From CAVTWY01 sp963738575 (GTDB lineage: Bacteria; Pseudomonadota; Gammaproteobacteria; Burkholderiales; Burkholderiaceae_C), in NCBI GenBank assembly GCA_963738575.1, contig CAVTWY010000001.1, positions 744,001 to 808,000 on the forward strand: a stretch of DNA of 64,000 nucleotides, read 5' to 3'. Every line of letters begins with the position of its first letter. Position 1 is the first letter of the stretch. Shown one piece after another: positions 43,681-51,700 of this stretch. The position numbers and the translations under genes are program-made. Under the pieces are notes generated by a model. The model ran no database searches. It was not told the DNA's origin and saw nothing but the letters and a program-made list of their open reading frames with translations.

Positions 43681-44898
43681 ATGCAAGCACAAGGCCCGAT
43701 CGTGATCGTGGGTGGCGGCCACGCTGGCGCCCAGCTGTGTGCCGGCCTTGCGGCCGCCGGCCTTGGTGGTCTTGTGCACCTCGTCTGCGAAGAAGCCGAG
43801 CTGCCGTACCAGCGGCCACCGTTGTCAAAGTCGTTTCTCAAGAATGCCGGCGACACTTTGCAGCTGCACCGCGCCGAGGCGTGGTTTGCCGAAATGGGCA
43901 TCACGGTGCACCGTGCAGACCCGGCGGTGGTCATTGATCGGGCCAGCGGTGTTCTCTTGTTGCGCTCTGGAATGAAGTTACCTTACCGTCATTTGGTGCT
44001 GGCCACAGGCACGCGTGCGCGCAGGCTGCCTGGCGTGCCCGATGGGTTGTGCAACGTCGCGGTGCTGCGCACGGCGGCCGATGCCACGGGGTGGCGCCAA
44101 CGGTTGCCAACCATCGAACGGCTCACCGTGGTCGGCGGTGGGTTCATCGGGCTGGAGGTGGCGGCAACCGCCCTGGCGATGGGGAAGTCCGTCGAAGTGC
44201 TGGAGTCCGCGCCGCGGCTGCTGCTGCGTTCGGCGTCGCCCGAGCTGGCCGAGCACGTGCTTCAGGTGCACCGTGCAAGTGGGATGCACATCCGCCTGGG
44301 CGTCGCCGTGGGTGGTTTTGCCGTGGTCCGCGATCGGCTGGACTCGCTGGTGGTGGATGGCGCGCGGCAGCAGGTCGACACGGTGTTGCTTGGCATCGGT
44401 GCCGTGCCCGAGCACGCACTGGCCAGCCAGGCGGGACTGACTTGCGACAACGGTATCGTTGTTGACGCGCACATGCGCACGTCCGACCCCGCCATTTTGG
44501 CCATCGGCGACTGCACCAATTTTCCCGAGCCGACGCAAGGGCGCCGCGTGCGGCTGGAATCGGTGCAGAACGCCAACGATCAGGCCAAGTCGGCGCTTGG
44601 CACACTGACGGGTCAGGGCACGCCCTACGTGGCGCTGCCTTGGTTCTGGTCGGAGCAGGGCGCAATGCGACTGCAGATGGCCGGATTGATGCCGGTCGAA
44701 GGCGTTCGGCATCGACGGCCAGGCGCGGCGCCGGGCAGTTTCTCGCTGCTGCATTACGTCGGCGATCGTTTGCTTTGCGTGGAGTCCGTCAACGCGCCGG
44801 CCGACCACCTCGCCGCTCGGAAATTGCTCGAGGCCGGGCACAATCCCGACCCGCAGCACGCCTGCGACCCAGGCCGGCCGCTCAAATCGTGGATATGA
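43681..44898 (+). CDS. FAD/NAD(P)H ferredoxin reductase (putidaredoxin reductase type)
   Basis: The 405-residue flavoprotein has the FAD Rossmann IVIVGGGHAGAQL near its start, the second nucleotide motif TVVGGGFIGLEVAATA, and ILAIGDCTNFP near the flavin. It reduces the ferredoxin that feeds the P450. ATG 43681 is preferred; GTG 43669 is in frame but overlaps the spacing after the ferredoxin stop. Confidence 0.9.
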   Translation: MQAQGPIVIVGGGHAGAQLCAGLAAAGLGGLVHLVCEEAELPYQRPPLSKSFLKNAGDTLQLHRAEAWFAEMGITVHRADPAVVIDRASGVLLLRSGMKLPYRHLVLATGTRARRLPGVPDGLCNVAVLRTAADATGWRQRLPTIERLTVVGGGFIGLEVAATALAMGKSVEVLESAPRLLLRSASPELAEHVLQVHRASGMHIRLGVAVGGFAVVRDRLDSLVVDGARQQVDTVLLGIGAVPEHALASQAGLTCDNGIVVDAHMRTSDPAILAIGDCTNFPEPTQGRRVRLESVQNANDQAKSALGTLTGQGTPYVALPWFWSEQGAMRLQMAGLMPVEGVRHRRPGAAPGSFSLLHYVGDRLLCVESVNAPADHLAARKLLEAGHNPDPQHACDPGRPLKSWI

Positions 44899-44927
44899 AA
44901 CGCGCGCCACGACCCACTTGACCGACC

Positions 44928-45494
44928 GTGAACCTCATGCAAAACCGAATTCATGCCGATCCCCGACGCCCGGGCGCTGTGATTGATCTCGAACGCTACG
45001 TGCCGGCCTTCCTGACATGGATCGCCAACAAGCTTTCACGAGGGGCTTCGCAGCACTACCTCGCAGTGTTCGACGTGGGGATCGAGACATGGCGCTGCCT
45101 GGTTCTGCTGGCGATCGAGGGGACGATATCTGCTCAAAAAGTGTCCAAGATCATTGGCATGGACAAGGCATCAGTGAGTCGAACCTTCAAGAGCATGCAG
45201 TCGCGCGGGCTCATCGTTGTTGGTCTCGATCAGGCCGACGGCCGCCTGCGTCTGGCCACGTTGACACCCAGAGGGCGGCGCCTGCACAACCAGATCATCG
45301 GGGTTGCACTCGAACGCGAACGGGTTTTCCTTTCGGTGCTGAGTGACGGTGAGCGTGAGACATTGATCTGCCTGCTCAAACGGCTGCACGAACACCTCCC
45401 GGAAGTGGAGACTGCGACAGCGAAGTACATCACCAAACATTACCCTCGGGCCGGCGGTGATGGGCGAAAACGCACGTCGGCTCAAGACGTCTGA
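44928..45494 (+). CDS. MarR-family transcriptional regulator
   Basis: The 188-residue protein has a MarR winged helix: VSKIIGMDKASVSRTFKSMQSRGLI and the wing DQADGRLRLATLTPRGR. It ends the P450 operon and is the likely sensor for its substrate, probably acting at the 37461-37478 palindrome. A GTG at 44928 and an ATG at 44937 are both possible starts. The 3' end overlaps a minus-strand remnant. Confidence 0.88.
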   Translation: MNLMQNRIHADPRRPGAVIDLERYVPAFLTWIANKLSRGASQHYLAVFDVGIETWRCLVLLAIEGTISAQKVSKIIGMDKASVSRTFKSMQSRGLIVVGLDQADGRLRLATLTPRGRRLHNQIIGVALERERVFLSVLSDGERETLICLLKRLHEHLPEVETATAKYITKHYPRAGGDGRKRTSAQDV

Positions 45495-45675
45495 GCGCGG
45501 CTGCCCACAAACTGAACGTCTCGTAAAACACCACCAGGGTGTCGTTGCCGTACAGCAGCACATCACCAGCCCGGATGGTGCCCGGCCCCGCAGCGTTGCT
45601 GGGCAGGCTGCGCGGCAGGCGGTCGTGTTTCTCGTTGCCGTTCAGGTCGGGCTTCATTGACTTGAGGTCAAGCAA
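45430..45675 (-). pseudogene. Truncated cyclophilin-like domain gene
   Basis: The frame contains HDRLPRSLP and AGDVLLYGNDTLVVFYETFS, which resemble the cyclophilin-like fold proteins of bacteria (the GDV-x-YG-x-D-x-LVVFY strand). The usual N-terminal half is missing, and the C-terminal part after ETFS does not follow the family. It overlaps the MarR 3' end and sits between modules. It is probably a fragment left after rearrangement. Similarity is judged by eye. Confidence 0.45.
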
Positions 45676-45709
45676 TGGCTAAAATGGCTAAACTTGTGAG
45701 GAATCCACC

Positions 45710-45979
45710 ATGCGCGTCAGTGCCACCGAAGCCAAGAACCGTTTTGGCAGCCTTTGCGCTCAGGCCAAGCGCGAACCGGTGTTTGTAGAAAAGGCAGGTC
45801 ACATCGACTCCGTGATCCTCTCGGCCGAGCAGTACCAAGCCCTGCTGGCCAACCACGACAAGGCCAGCCGCGCCGCGCGCAAGAAGGCTTTCGAAGCCGA
45901 TTTTGGCGACTGGATTGCCGCCCAGAACGCTCACTTCGAGACGCACGGCATTCCTGGCTCCGACTTGCGCCCGTGGTGA
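45710..45979 (+). CDS. Phd/YefM-family antitoxin
   Basis: The 89-residue protein begins with the Phd/YefM DNA-binding domain (MRVSATEAKNRFGSLCAQAKREPVF, then SVILSAEQYQALL) and ends in a tail that would bind a toxin. GAGG lies upstream. The next gene, 7 bases after its stop, encodes a CcdB-like toxin. Phd-type antitoxins usually pair with Doc, YoeB or PIN toxins. Confidence 0.85.
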   Translation: MRVSATEAKNRFGSLCAQAKREPVFVEKAGHIDSVILSAEQYQALLANHDKASRAARKKAFEADFGDWIAAQNAHFETHGIPGSDLRPW

Positions 45980-45986
45980 ACGGCTG

Positions 45987-46301
45987 ATGGCCCAGTACGA
46001 CGTCTTCACCAACCCAAGCAGTAGCTCGGCTGAAGGCATCCGCTACGTGGTCGTGATCCAGAGCGATCTGCTCGATGGCCTGCCCACGCGGCTGACCATT
46101 CCGCTGGCTGTGATAGACGTTGCAACCAAGGTGCCGACCGCGCTGTGTCCGGTCATCGTGGTCAAAAGCGAGCGTCTGCATGCGCTGGCGCACTACGCTG
46201 CTCCTCTTCCTGCCAAGCTCTTGAGGCGACCGGTGGACAACGTGGCTGCGCAATCCAGCGCGCTGGTGTCAGCGATGGACGCGGTGTTGTCGGGCATCTA
46301 G
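45987..46301 (+). CDS. CcdB-family toxin
   Basis: The 104-residue protein begins MAQYDVFTNPSSSSAEGIRYVVVIQSDLL, the CcdB start pattern, with IPLAVIDVA and a C-terminal helix ending SAMDAVLSGI. CcdB poisons DNA gyrase. The last residues of F-plasmid CcdB (Trp-Gly-Ile) matter for gyrase binding; here they are SGI. The upstream antitoxin is Phd-like rather than CcdA-like, an unusual pairing. Confidence 0.82.
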   Translation: MAQYDVFTNPSSSSAEGIRYVVVIQSDLLDGLPTRLTIPLAVIDVATKVPTALCPVIVVKSERLHALAHYAAPLPAKLLRRPVDNVAAQSSALVSAMDAVLSGI

Positions 46302-46562
46302 TTCGTGCGGATCCGGACGTTTGGTTTGCGGCATTGGATCAGCTGTCTCCTCAGGGTCTAAAGCTTGAGTTCTGCACGTCGAGGAGCGGACATTCGAATG
46401 TCATGTGACGGGACAGCCCCCGGGCGATGACGCTTGGGTCCATGTGGCCGAAGATCTTCGTCGACAGGCTCAGGCCAAGTCCGAGCTGCTCCATGGGCAG
46501 TATCCTCGCTCGTGCCGGGCTGTCAGGCCATTCGGACTGGCACCGAGTTTTGCAGACCTTCC

Positions 46563-47783
46563 CTAAGGCCTGGCGGCGACCGTCGGGATGCCCAGCGATT
46601 GCCGCATCCAGGCCGACATGGGCCTGTCGGCCGCAAGCACCTGCTCGATGGTGGCCTGGGCCTGCTCGATCTGCTGGGTCGTTTTGGCGGCCTCGATGGC
46701 CAGTCGGTGGGCTTCGTGCGCATCGAAGCCCGTGAGTTCGTAGCCGTGGCCCACCGACATCCAGTGCAGTGCGGCCAGGGCGCACTGCATGGCGAAGCCG
46801 GGTTGCTTGACCAAGTGGTCGCGCGCGGCCCGGGTCAAGGTCTTGGGATCGCAGGGTGAGGCCCAGGCCAGTTGGGTTGCCCGGTCGAAAAGCTTCAGCG
46901 TCTTGGCGGTGGCGAACCACTTGCCGGGCTCGCCTGGTGTCGAGGCGATGAGGTGGCCCAGCAGCTTGTCCGGTGCCAGTTCGGGGTACTTCTTGCCCAG
47001 CGCCCTGAAGGTCGACAGGTTGGAATTGGCCTGGTTGGCCAGCAGCGCGTACTGGTCGAAGGCTTCGGCGCGCCGGGCCACCTTCAGCAGTGCCTCTTCG
47101 GCGAAACGCGCGATGGTCTCTAGGCTGGTGCTGCTGCCCGCGTGCTCGCGGACGTAGGCGATGGCCTCGTCGATCTGGCCGCGCGCTGCCAGCACGCGCG
47201 CGCCCCAGACCAGGTATTGCCAGATCGGGCGCGGGTCCATGGCCAGCAGTTCCAGCAACTCGTCGTGGCGGCCGGCCTTGAACAGGGCGCTGTAGCAGAG
47301 GGTGGTGCCGGAGAAGAAGGCATAGGTTCCGCGCTTGCGTTCGTGCAGCACGCTGCGCTGGGTGGGCAGTAGCTGGTCCGCCCAGTCGGATGCGAGTTCG
47401 GGCGTGGCGCAGAGATCGCCCCAGTGGTCGCCCAGGTGTTCGATGTAGGGTGGGTCGTCGTCCTGGATGGCGTCGAAGAGGCGGTCGAGCCACTTCTTGC
47501 GCACGGCGGCGTCCAAAGGCGCGCTGCTGATGATGGGCACCAGTTCCTGGACGGCCGAGTAGGTGGCGTCGCCGAGGGCGCCTGAGGAACTGTCGATCTG
47601 GTTCAGGGCAGGAGAGAGCTTCTCCAGGAACATGACAGCACCTTCGGCCGCTGTTGCGGGATCTTGTCGGGCAACCGCACGGATTTCGGTTAGGGCTTCG
47701 TGGATGCGCTCGGTTGCGAGCTTTGTGCCTTTCCAACCGAAGGCGGCCCGGCGGAAGCGAGCGCGGAATGCCCAGGGATGCAT
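46563..47783 (-). CDS. Conserved hypothetical helical (TPR-like) protein
   Basis: From ATG 47783 the protein has 406 residues, rich in helices without signal or membrane segments. Recurrent patterns such as EEALLKVARRAEAFDQYALLANQ suggest an alpha-solenoid with TPR-like repeats, useful for protein binding. The N-terminus MHPWAFRARFRRAAFGWKG is strongly basic. I recognise it only as a widespread conserved hypothetical; no enzymatic motif is visible. It lies 14 bases after a PIN/HTH pair on the same strand, so all three may be one operon. Confidence 0.75.
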   Translation of the reverse strand: MHPWAFRARFRRAAFGWKGTKLATERIHEALTEIRAVARQDPATAAEGAVMFLEKLSPALNQIDSSSGALGDATYSAVQELVPIISSAPLDAAVRKKWLDRLFDAIQDDDPPYIEHLGDHWGDLCATPELASDWADQLLPTQRSVLHERKRGTYAFFSGTTLCYSALFKAGRHDELLELLAMDPRPIWQYLVWGARVLAARGQIDEAIAYVREHAGSSTSLETIARFAEEALLKVARRAEAFDQYALLANQANSNLSTFRALGKKYPELAPDKLLGHLIASTPGEPGKWFATAKTLKLFDRATQLAWASPCDPKTLTRAARDHLVKQPGFAMQCALAALHWMSVGHGYELTGFDAHEAHRLAIEAAKTTQQIEQAQATIEQVLAADRPMSAWMRQSLGIPTVAARP

Positions 47784-47797
47784 GAGTGTTCTCGTCG

Positions 47798-48409
47798 TCA
47801 CAGGCGCACGGCGCCCTGTTGCCACGCGTCGTGCAGGGCCGCCGCCGTCAGACTCTGGCCGTCGGCCGCCAGTCGCTCCAGCAGCCGCTCGGGGTCGGGT
47901 GCCGAGCGGAGCGTGGCGCGAAGGCCTGCGAAGGCGGAGGCGACGGCTGCGGGGTCCTGTTGGAATTGCGCCAGCAAGAAGGTATCGGGGCGTTGGACGT
48001 CGATGCCCTGGCTGGCGAGCTTACGGACGCCGAAGTCGCGGATGTTCTTGGTGACAAGGCTGACGACCTGGGTGCTGGGATAGAAGTCACCGGCCAGAAT
48101 GGCCGCTGCACAGGCAGCGACGTGGGTGTCTTTGGCGGAACGCATCGCCGCCGCCACGCGCGCGAACTGGGCCTGGACCTGCTGCGTCGGAATCTCCGCC
48201 TGCGGCAAGGCAGCCCGCATGAGTTGCTCGTGGCGACGCGCTGATTCGGCGTCCGGCTTGCGGTCGGTATCGACGAGTGCACGGCTCAGCTCGTCCAGGA
48301 TCAGCGGGCTCCAGTGCAGGCGAATCAGTCCCTGGTAGTCCAGGTGGATCAACAGGCCGCGTGTAGTGGCACCGAACAAGGTATCGGCGTCAGCGACGAC
48401 GGGGATCAC
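47798..48409 (-). CDS. PIN-domain toxin
   Basis: From the GTG at 48409 the protein has 203 residues. It begins VVADADTLFGATTRGLLIHL, with the first PIN acid, then SPLILDELSRALVD, and the second acidic area KDTHVAACAAAILAG. The last 60 residues are a helical extension not found in small VapC proteins. The gene starts 4 bases after the HTH gene stops. The partner has an excisionase-like DNA-binding domain, a known PIN antitoxin type. It is presumed to be a ribonuclease. Confidence 0.8.
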   Translation of the reverse strand: MIPVVADADTLFGATTRGLLIHLDYQGLIRLHWSPLILDELSRALVDTDRKPDAESARRHEQLMRAALPQAEIPTQQVQAQFARVAAAMRSAKDTHVAACAAAILAGDFYPSTQVVSLVTKNIRDFGVRKLASQGIDVQRPDTFLLAQFQQDPAAVASAFAGLRATLRSAPDPERLLERLAADGQSLTAAALHDAWQQGAVRL

Positions 48410-48413
48410 GAAT

Positions 48414-48860
48414 TCAACCCGCAAAGATCTCGCTGTCAAGCTCGGCACCGAGCTGGCCCAGGGCCTTTCGGCGTCGAGTCTGTTCCTGGCGGTGCCAGGC
48501 CAGGACGGCTGACTTGAGGACCCGTCGTTGGTTGCCCACCTGCTGGTGCAGTGGGATGTCGCCGGCTTCGATGCGAGCCACGATGTACGGGCGGGAGACG
48601 CCGACCAGGTCAGCCGCTTCTTGGGTGGTGAGTACCGGGTCCGTTGCAGGTCCGGGCTTGGCGGCTGCGGGCTTTCGGGTGCTGCCGCGGATGCTCGGGT
48701 TCTGGAAGAGCTGGACCAACTCGCCTTTGATCAGCCGTGTGGCCTGGGGTGTCAGCTTGACGTGGCGCCGCACGACCTCGACCAAGGGGTCTATGTTCAC
48801 CGACATGGCTGGTGGGGCGATGCGCTGCGCGGTTTCTGTGGGCTTGCGGCCGGTCTTCAT
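48414..48860 (-). CDS. HTH (excisionase-type) antitoxin
   Basis: The 148-residue protein has an MerR/excisionase helix-turn-helix in its C-terminal half (LTTQEAADLVGVSRPYIVARIEAG, then HQQVGNQRRVLKSAVLAWHR). The N-terminal half is variable (LIKGELVQLF). It is followed after 4 bases by the PIN gene. A cluster of TTCGAGT-like repeats lies upstream, consistent with autoregulation. Confidence 0.8.
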   Translation of the reverse strand: MKTGRKPTETAQRIAPPAMSVNIDPLVEVVRRHVKLTPQATRLIKGELVQLFQNPSIRGSTRKPAAAKPGPATDPVLTTQEAADLVGVSRPYIVARIEAGDIPLHQQVGNQRRVLKSAVLAWHRQEQTRRRKALGQLGAELDSEIFAG

Positions 48861-48880
48861 GATTCCGAGTCTATCAGGTT

Positions 48881-48914
48881 AACTCGAAATACTCGAAGCT
48901 CGCGAAACTACGAG
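48881..48914. promoter_or_regulatory. Tandem repeats before the HTH-PIN module
   Basis: ACTCGAA occurs at 48882-48888 and 48891-48897, followed by CTCGCGAAA. Read on the minus strand these are TTCGAGT-like elements about 9 bases apart, just upstream of the antitoxin start at 48860. They probably bind the HTH protein. This is inferred from position and pattern. Confidence 0.4.
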
Positions 48915-49124
48915 CAGGGATGGCGCTGGGCGTGATCGGTCTAGGCATGACGACCAAGACATGGCGAAGATCGTGCGGCTGTTGGTGCCGGCGGTGGGCG
49001 GCGGCGCTGCGAATGCGGGGCCACTGGCGAGACCATGAGCCTGCGCGGTCAGCACACAACAGATCGCGGGCTGCAGCGCTGAGAGTTCAGTTGGCGCAAA
49101 ACTGCCACCAGCCCAACCCAGAAA
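48915..49124. other. Gene-free stretch
   Basis: With its flanks (48861-49168) this is a 308-bp region with no convincing gene on either strand. Short frames here have no recognisable domain. Its ends hold the repeats of the HTH-PIN promoter and the tRNA terminator. Confidence 0.5.
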
Positions 49125-49157
49125 ACAAAAAAGTCAGCAGGCGCTAACCGGCTGACT
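49125..49157 (-). terminator. Rho-independent terminator after tRNA-Asn
   Basis: On the minus strand AGTCAGC and GCTGACT form a 7-bp stem (49132-49157, loop of 12), followed at once by six T residues. It begins 12 bases after the tRNA 3' end and would stop its transcript. Confidence 0.75.
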
Positions 49158-49168
49158 CTCTATTTTCT

Positions 49169-49244
49169 TGGCTCCTCGACCTGGGCTCGAACCAGGGACC
49201 TACGGATTAACAGTCCGGCGCTCTACCAACTGAGCTATCGAGGA
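49169..49244 (-). tRNA. tRNA-Asn (anticodon GTT)
   Basis: The minus strand folds as a full 76-nt tRNA. The acceptor stem TCCTCGA pairs with TCGAGGA, the D-arm is AGCTCAGTTGGTAGAGC, and the anticodon loop is CTGTTAA with anticodon GTT. The T-arm is GGTTCGAGCC and an encoded CCA ends it at 49169. A -10 box lies upstream and a terminator downstream, so it is a solo gene. Confidence 0.96.
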
Positions 49245-49254
49245 ATAGCCTCAC

Positions 49255-49260
49255 ATTATA
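49255..49260 (-). promoter_or_regulatory. -10 box of the tRNA-Asn promoter
   Basis: On the minus strand TATAAT ends 11 bases before the tRNA 5' end. No good -35 is seen at the usual distance. The TATAAT hexamer is perfect and its place fits a short 5' leader. Confidence 0.55.
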
Positions 49261-49284
49261 GCCAGCCGCGCCAAGGGGGCTGGG

Positions 49285-51462
49285 CTAGAACGCCACATGG
49301 AGCGACAAACGCACGGTTCGGGGTGCGGTGGGGAAGAGGTAGGCGTGACCAAACTGGTAAGGGGCCTCTTGCCAGGCGCGGGTGTTGGTGGCGTTGTCGA
49401 GGCCGAGGCGCCAGGTCAGTTGGGTGTTGTCGCTGAGGGCCTGGCGCCAGCGGGCCACCAAGTCCAGGCGGGTCCAGGCGGGGATGCTGGCGCTGTTGTC
49501 GGGCAGGGCCATGCGGTCACTTTCGTGCACCACGCTGGCCATCAGGGCCAGGCCGGGCAGGGCGGGCACGTTGTAGCTGCTGTGCAGGCGGGCCGTGTAG
49601 CGGGGCGCGTTGGTGGGGCGCAGGCCGTTGGCGCTGGCGTCCGCCGCACCTTGGCGCTTGGCGTCCAGCAACATGCCGCTGGCGTGCAGGGTTAGGTCGC
49701 CCAAGCGCCAGCTCACCAGGGCCTCAGCGCCCCGATGGCGCGCTGTGCCGTCAATCTGGCGCGTGCACGACCCCGCTACGTCGCAGGGGCCAATGTCGGT
49801 GGCTTGGGGGCGGCGGATGTCAAACACGGCGGCGCTGGCGTCCAACGTGTCGCCGTCGTGCTTGACGCCGATTTCAACTTGTTGGCTCTTCAAGGCGGGC
49901 AGGGCTTGGCCGGCGTTGGTGTAGCGCGATCGGTTGGGGGCCACGTCGCTTTCGATGCCTTGGCCCACGCTGGCGTACAGCATCGTCTGCGGCGTGGCTT
50001 GGTGGGTAAGGGCCAGCCAAGGGGTGGTGAACGATTGCTGGTAGCTGGTGGCACGCGAGCCGTCAGTGCGCACGCTGGCGCGGTTGAGCTGGCTGTGGCG
50101 CAAGCCCATCCACACGCGCCACGCGGGCGCCAGGGTGATGGCGTTGCGCGCATACAGCTCGGTGCTGCGTTCGCGGCGGTTGGTGTTCTCGTCGGTCAGG
50201 TCGGGCGCGGCAGGCACGGCCACGCTGCCGTCAATGTTGCCTACCCCCGCAAAATTAAAGGCTTGGGCGTTAAACCGGCTGGTGAAGCGGGTGGCCAGCA
50301 TGCCCACGGTGATGGCGTGCTGCGTGGTACCCAACATCATGGGCCCCGACACCGATACGTCCAAGGCGTCGCTGCGGCGGCGTTCGTTGTCGCTTCTGAA
50401 GTCATAGATGTCGACGCTGCCGTCGCTGCAAAAGCGGTCAAATACCAGCTCGCTGGAGCAGCCGTAAGGGAAGGCGACGCGGTCGTCGTTTTTGAGGCGC
50501 TGCGTCATCCCATGCACAGTGGCGCGCCATTGACGCGTTAGGTTTTGTTGCACGCGCAGTGATGCGGTGGTGCCCGCCAACACCACGGGGGTGGTCCAGG
50601 CTTGGTTGTTGAGGTTGATGCGCGGGTCGACGGCGGCAGCGTCGGGCACGCGGTTGCCCAGCAAGCTGAAGCCGGGCACGCTGGGCTGCGACTGGCGGCT
50701 CGACTCCACTTCGGCTTCCAGCAAGGTGTCAGGGGTGGCGCGCCAGTCGGCGGCCACGGACGCCAAGCGGCGCGTGCCGCGTGCGTCGCGCACGGCAGGC
50801 TTCAGGGTGTCGTGCGCCACGTTGACGCGCAGGCCCACCGCGTCATCGGTGCCAAAACGCTCGGCGATGTCGGCACTGATGCCCACGCTGCCGCTGTCAC
50901 GGGCCTCCAGCATGGCGCCGCGCAGGCGGTTGGTGGGGCGCTTGACCACAAAGTTCAACAAGCCCCCGGGGGCGCTGGTGCCAGCTTGCATGCCACTCAC
51001 GCCCTTAAGCACTTCGAGCGACGACTTGTTGCCCAAGTGGATGGTGGTTTCGCCGTTAATGGGCAGCCCGTCGCGGCGGTAGTTGAAGCGGCCGTCGACC
51101 ACAAAGCCACGCACCGCAATGGCGTTCCAGTAGCCCTCGGCGTCGTACGCGTCGCTGACGGCGGCGTCCAGGCGCGTCAGGTCGGAGATGGTCTTGGCGC
51201 CAGTGTCACGCAAGCGGTTTTCGGTCAACACGCTGGCGGCCACGGGGGTTTTGGCAAGTGCCTCGTCGGCAAACCCGCCCACCTTGAGCGGCGCCGCAAT
51301 CATCTGGCCGGTGACGGTGACTTTTTGTGGTGTCAGCTCGGCCGATGCAGGCTTGGGTTCTGTGGTGGGGGGTGTTTGTGCCCACACGTTGCACACAGCG
51401 GCTAGCGCTGCCACTGCACAAGAAGTTTTGGCAAAGGGAAACAGTCGGTGACGGGGGGCCAT
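49285..51462 (-). CDS. TonB-dependent outer-membrane receptor under TPP riboswitch control
   Basis: The 725-residue protein has a Sec leader (ending NVWAQ), a plug domain with AIAVRGFVVDGRFNYRRDG and LEVLKGVSGMQAG, and a 22-strand barrel ending in aromatic F (RLSLHVAF). By sequence it would be called a siderophore receptor. A TPP riboswitch directly upstream instead implies uptake of thiamin or a precursor. TPP-controlled TonB receptors are known in other bacteria. ATG 51462 is chosen because the upstream ATG lies inside the riboswitch. Confidence 0.9.
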   Translation of the reverse strand: MAPRHRLFPFAKTSCAVAALAAVCNVWAQTPPTTEPKPASAELTPQKVTVTGQMIAAPLKVGGFADEALAKTPVAASVLTENRLRDTGAKTISDLTRLDAAVSDAYDAEGYWNAIAVRGFVVDGRFNYRRDGLPINGETTIHLGNKSSLEVLKGVSGMQAGTSAPGGLLNFVVKRPTNRLRGAMLEARDSGSVGISADIAERFGTDDAVGLRVNVAHDTLKPAVRDARGTRRLASVAADWRATPDTLLEAEVESSRQSQPSVPGFSLLGNRVPDAAAVDPRINLNNQAWTTPVVLAGTTASLRVQQNLTRQWRATVHGMTQRLKNDDRVAFPYGCSSELVFDRFCSDGSVDIYDFRSDNERRRSDALDVSVSGPMMLGTTQHAITVGMLATRFTSRFNAQAFNFAGVGNIDGSVAVPAAPDLTDENTNRRERSTELYARNAITLAPAWRVWMGLRHSQLNRASVRTDGSRATSYQQSFTTPWLALTHQATPQTMLYASVGQGIESDVAPNRSRYTNAGQALPALKSQQVEIGVKHDGDTLDASAAVFDIRRPQATDIGPCDVAGSCTRQIDGTARHRGAEALVSWRLGDLTLHASGMLLDAKRQGAADASANGLRPTNAPRYTARLHSSYNVPALPGLALMASVVHESDRMALPDNSASIPAWTRLDLVARWRQALSDNTQLTWRLGLDNATNTRAWQEAPYQFGHAYLFPTAPRTVRLSLHVAF

Positions 51463-51571
51463 GGTGCTGCTCAAATCAATCAAGCGCCCACAGAGCAGGC
51501 GCGGACAAAAGCAGGGGGGCCAGGTGCAACAAGACGGCAGCCGCTGGTGCGACCGGGGTGCTTGCAAAACC

Positions 51572-51658
51572 AATGCTTCCCTGCGCGAGGATTACCTCAA
51601 TCAGGTTCGAAGGGACTTTCTCAGTCGTTGCCCAAATGGGCAGCAACACCCCTAGCGT
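51572..51658 (-). ncRNA. TPP (THI-box) riboswitch
   Basis: The minus strand has the full conserved core in order: AGGGGTG, a variable stem (TTGCTGCCCATTTGGGCAA), CTGAGA at 51624-51619, CCCTTCGAACCTGAT, GGTAATCC, and GCGCAGGGAAGC. These are the pyrimidine- and pyrophosphate-binding elements of the thiamin pyrophosphate aptamer. It ends about 110 bases before the TonB receptor ATG, which it should repress when TPP is plentiful. The expression platform was not resolved. Confidence 0.93.
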
Positions 51659-51700
51659 GAAACGATTATGGCACCAGAAAGGGTGCATCATTGGGGCACC

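Noticed and set aside
46456..46494. Minus-strand start MEQLGLGLSLSTK reminiscent of IS5-type transposase N-termini
   Set aside because: The similarity is only about 13 residues, the following residues do not fit a transposase, and no terminal repeats are visible. The 261-bp gap 46302-46562 holds nothing else I can support.
49169..49244. tRNA-Asn as an integration site for a genomic island
   Set aside because: No integrase gene and no second copy of the tRNA 3' end were seen on either side in the window.
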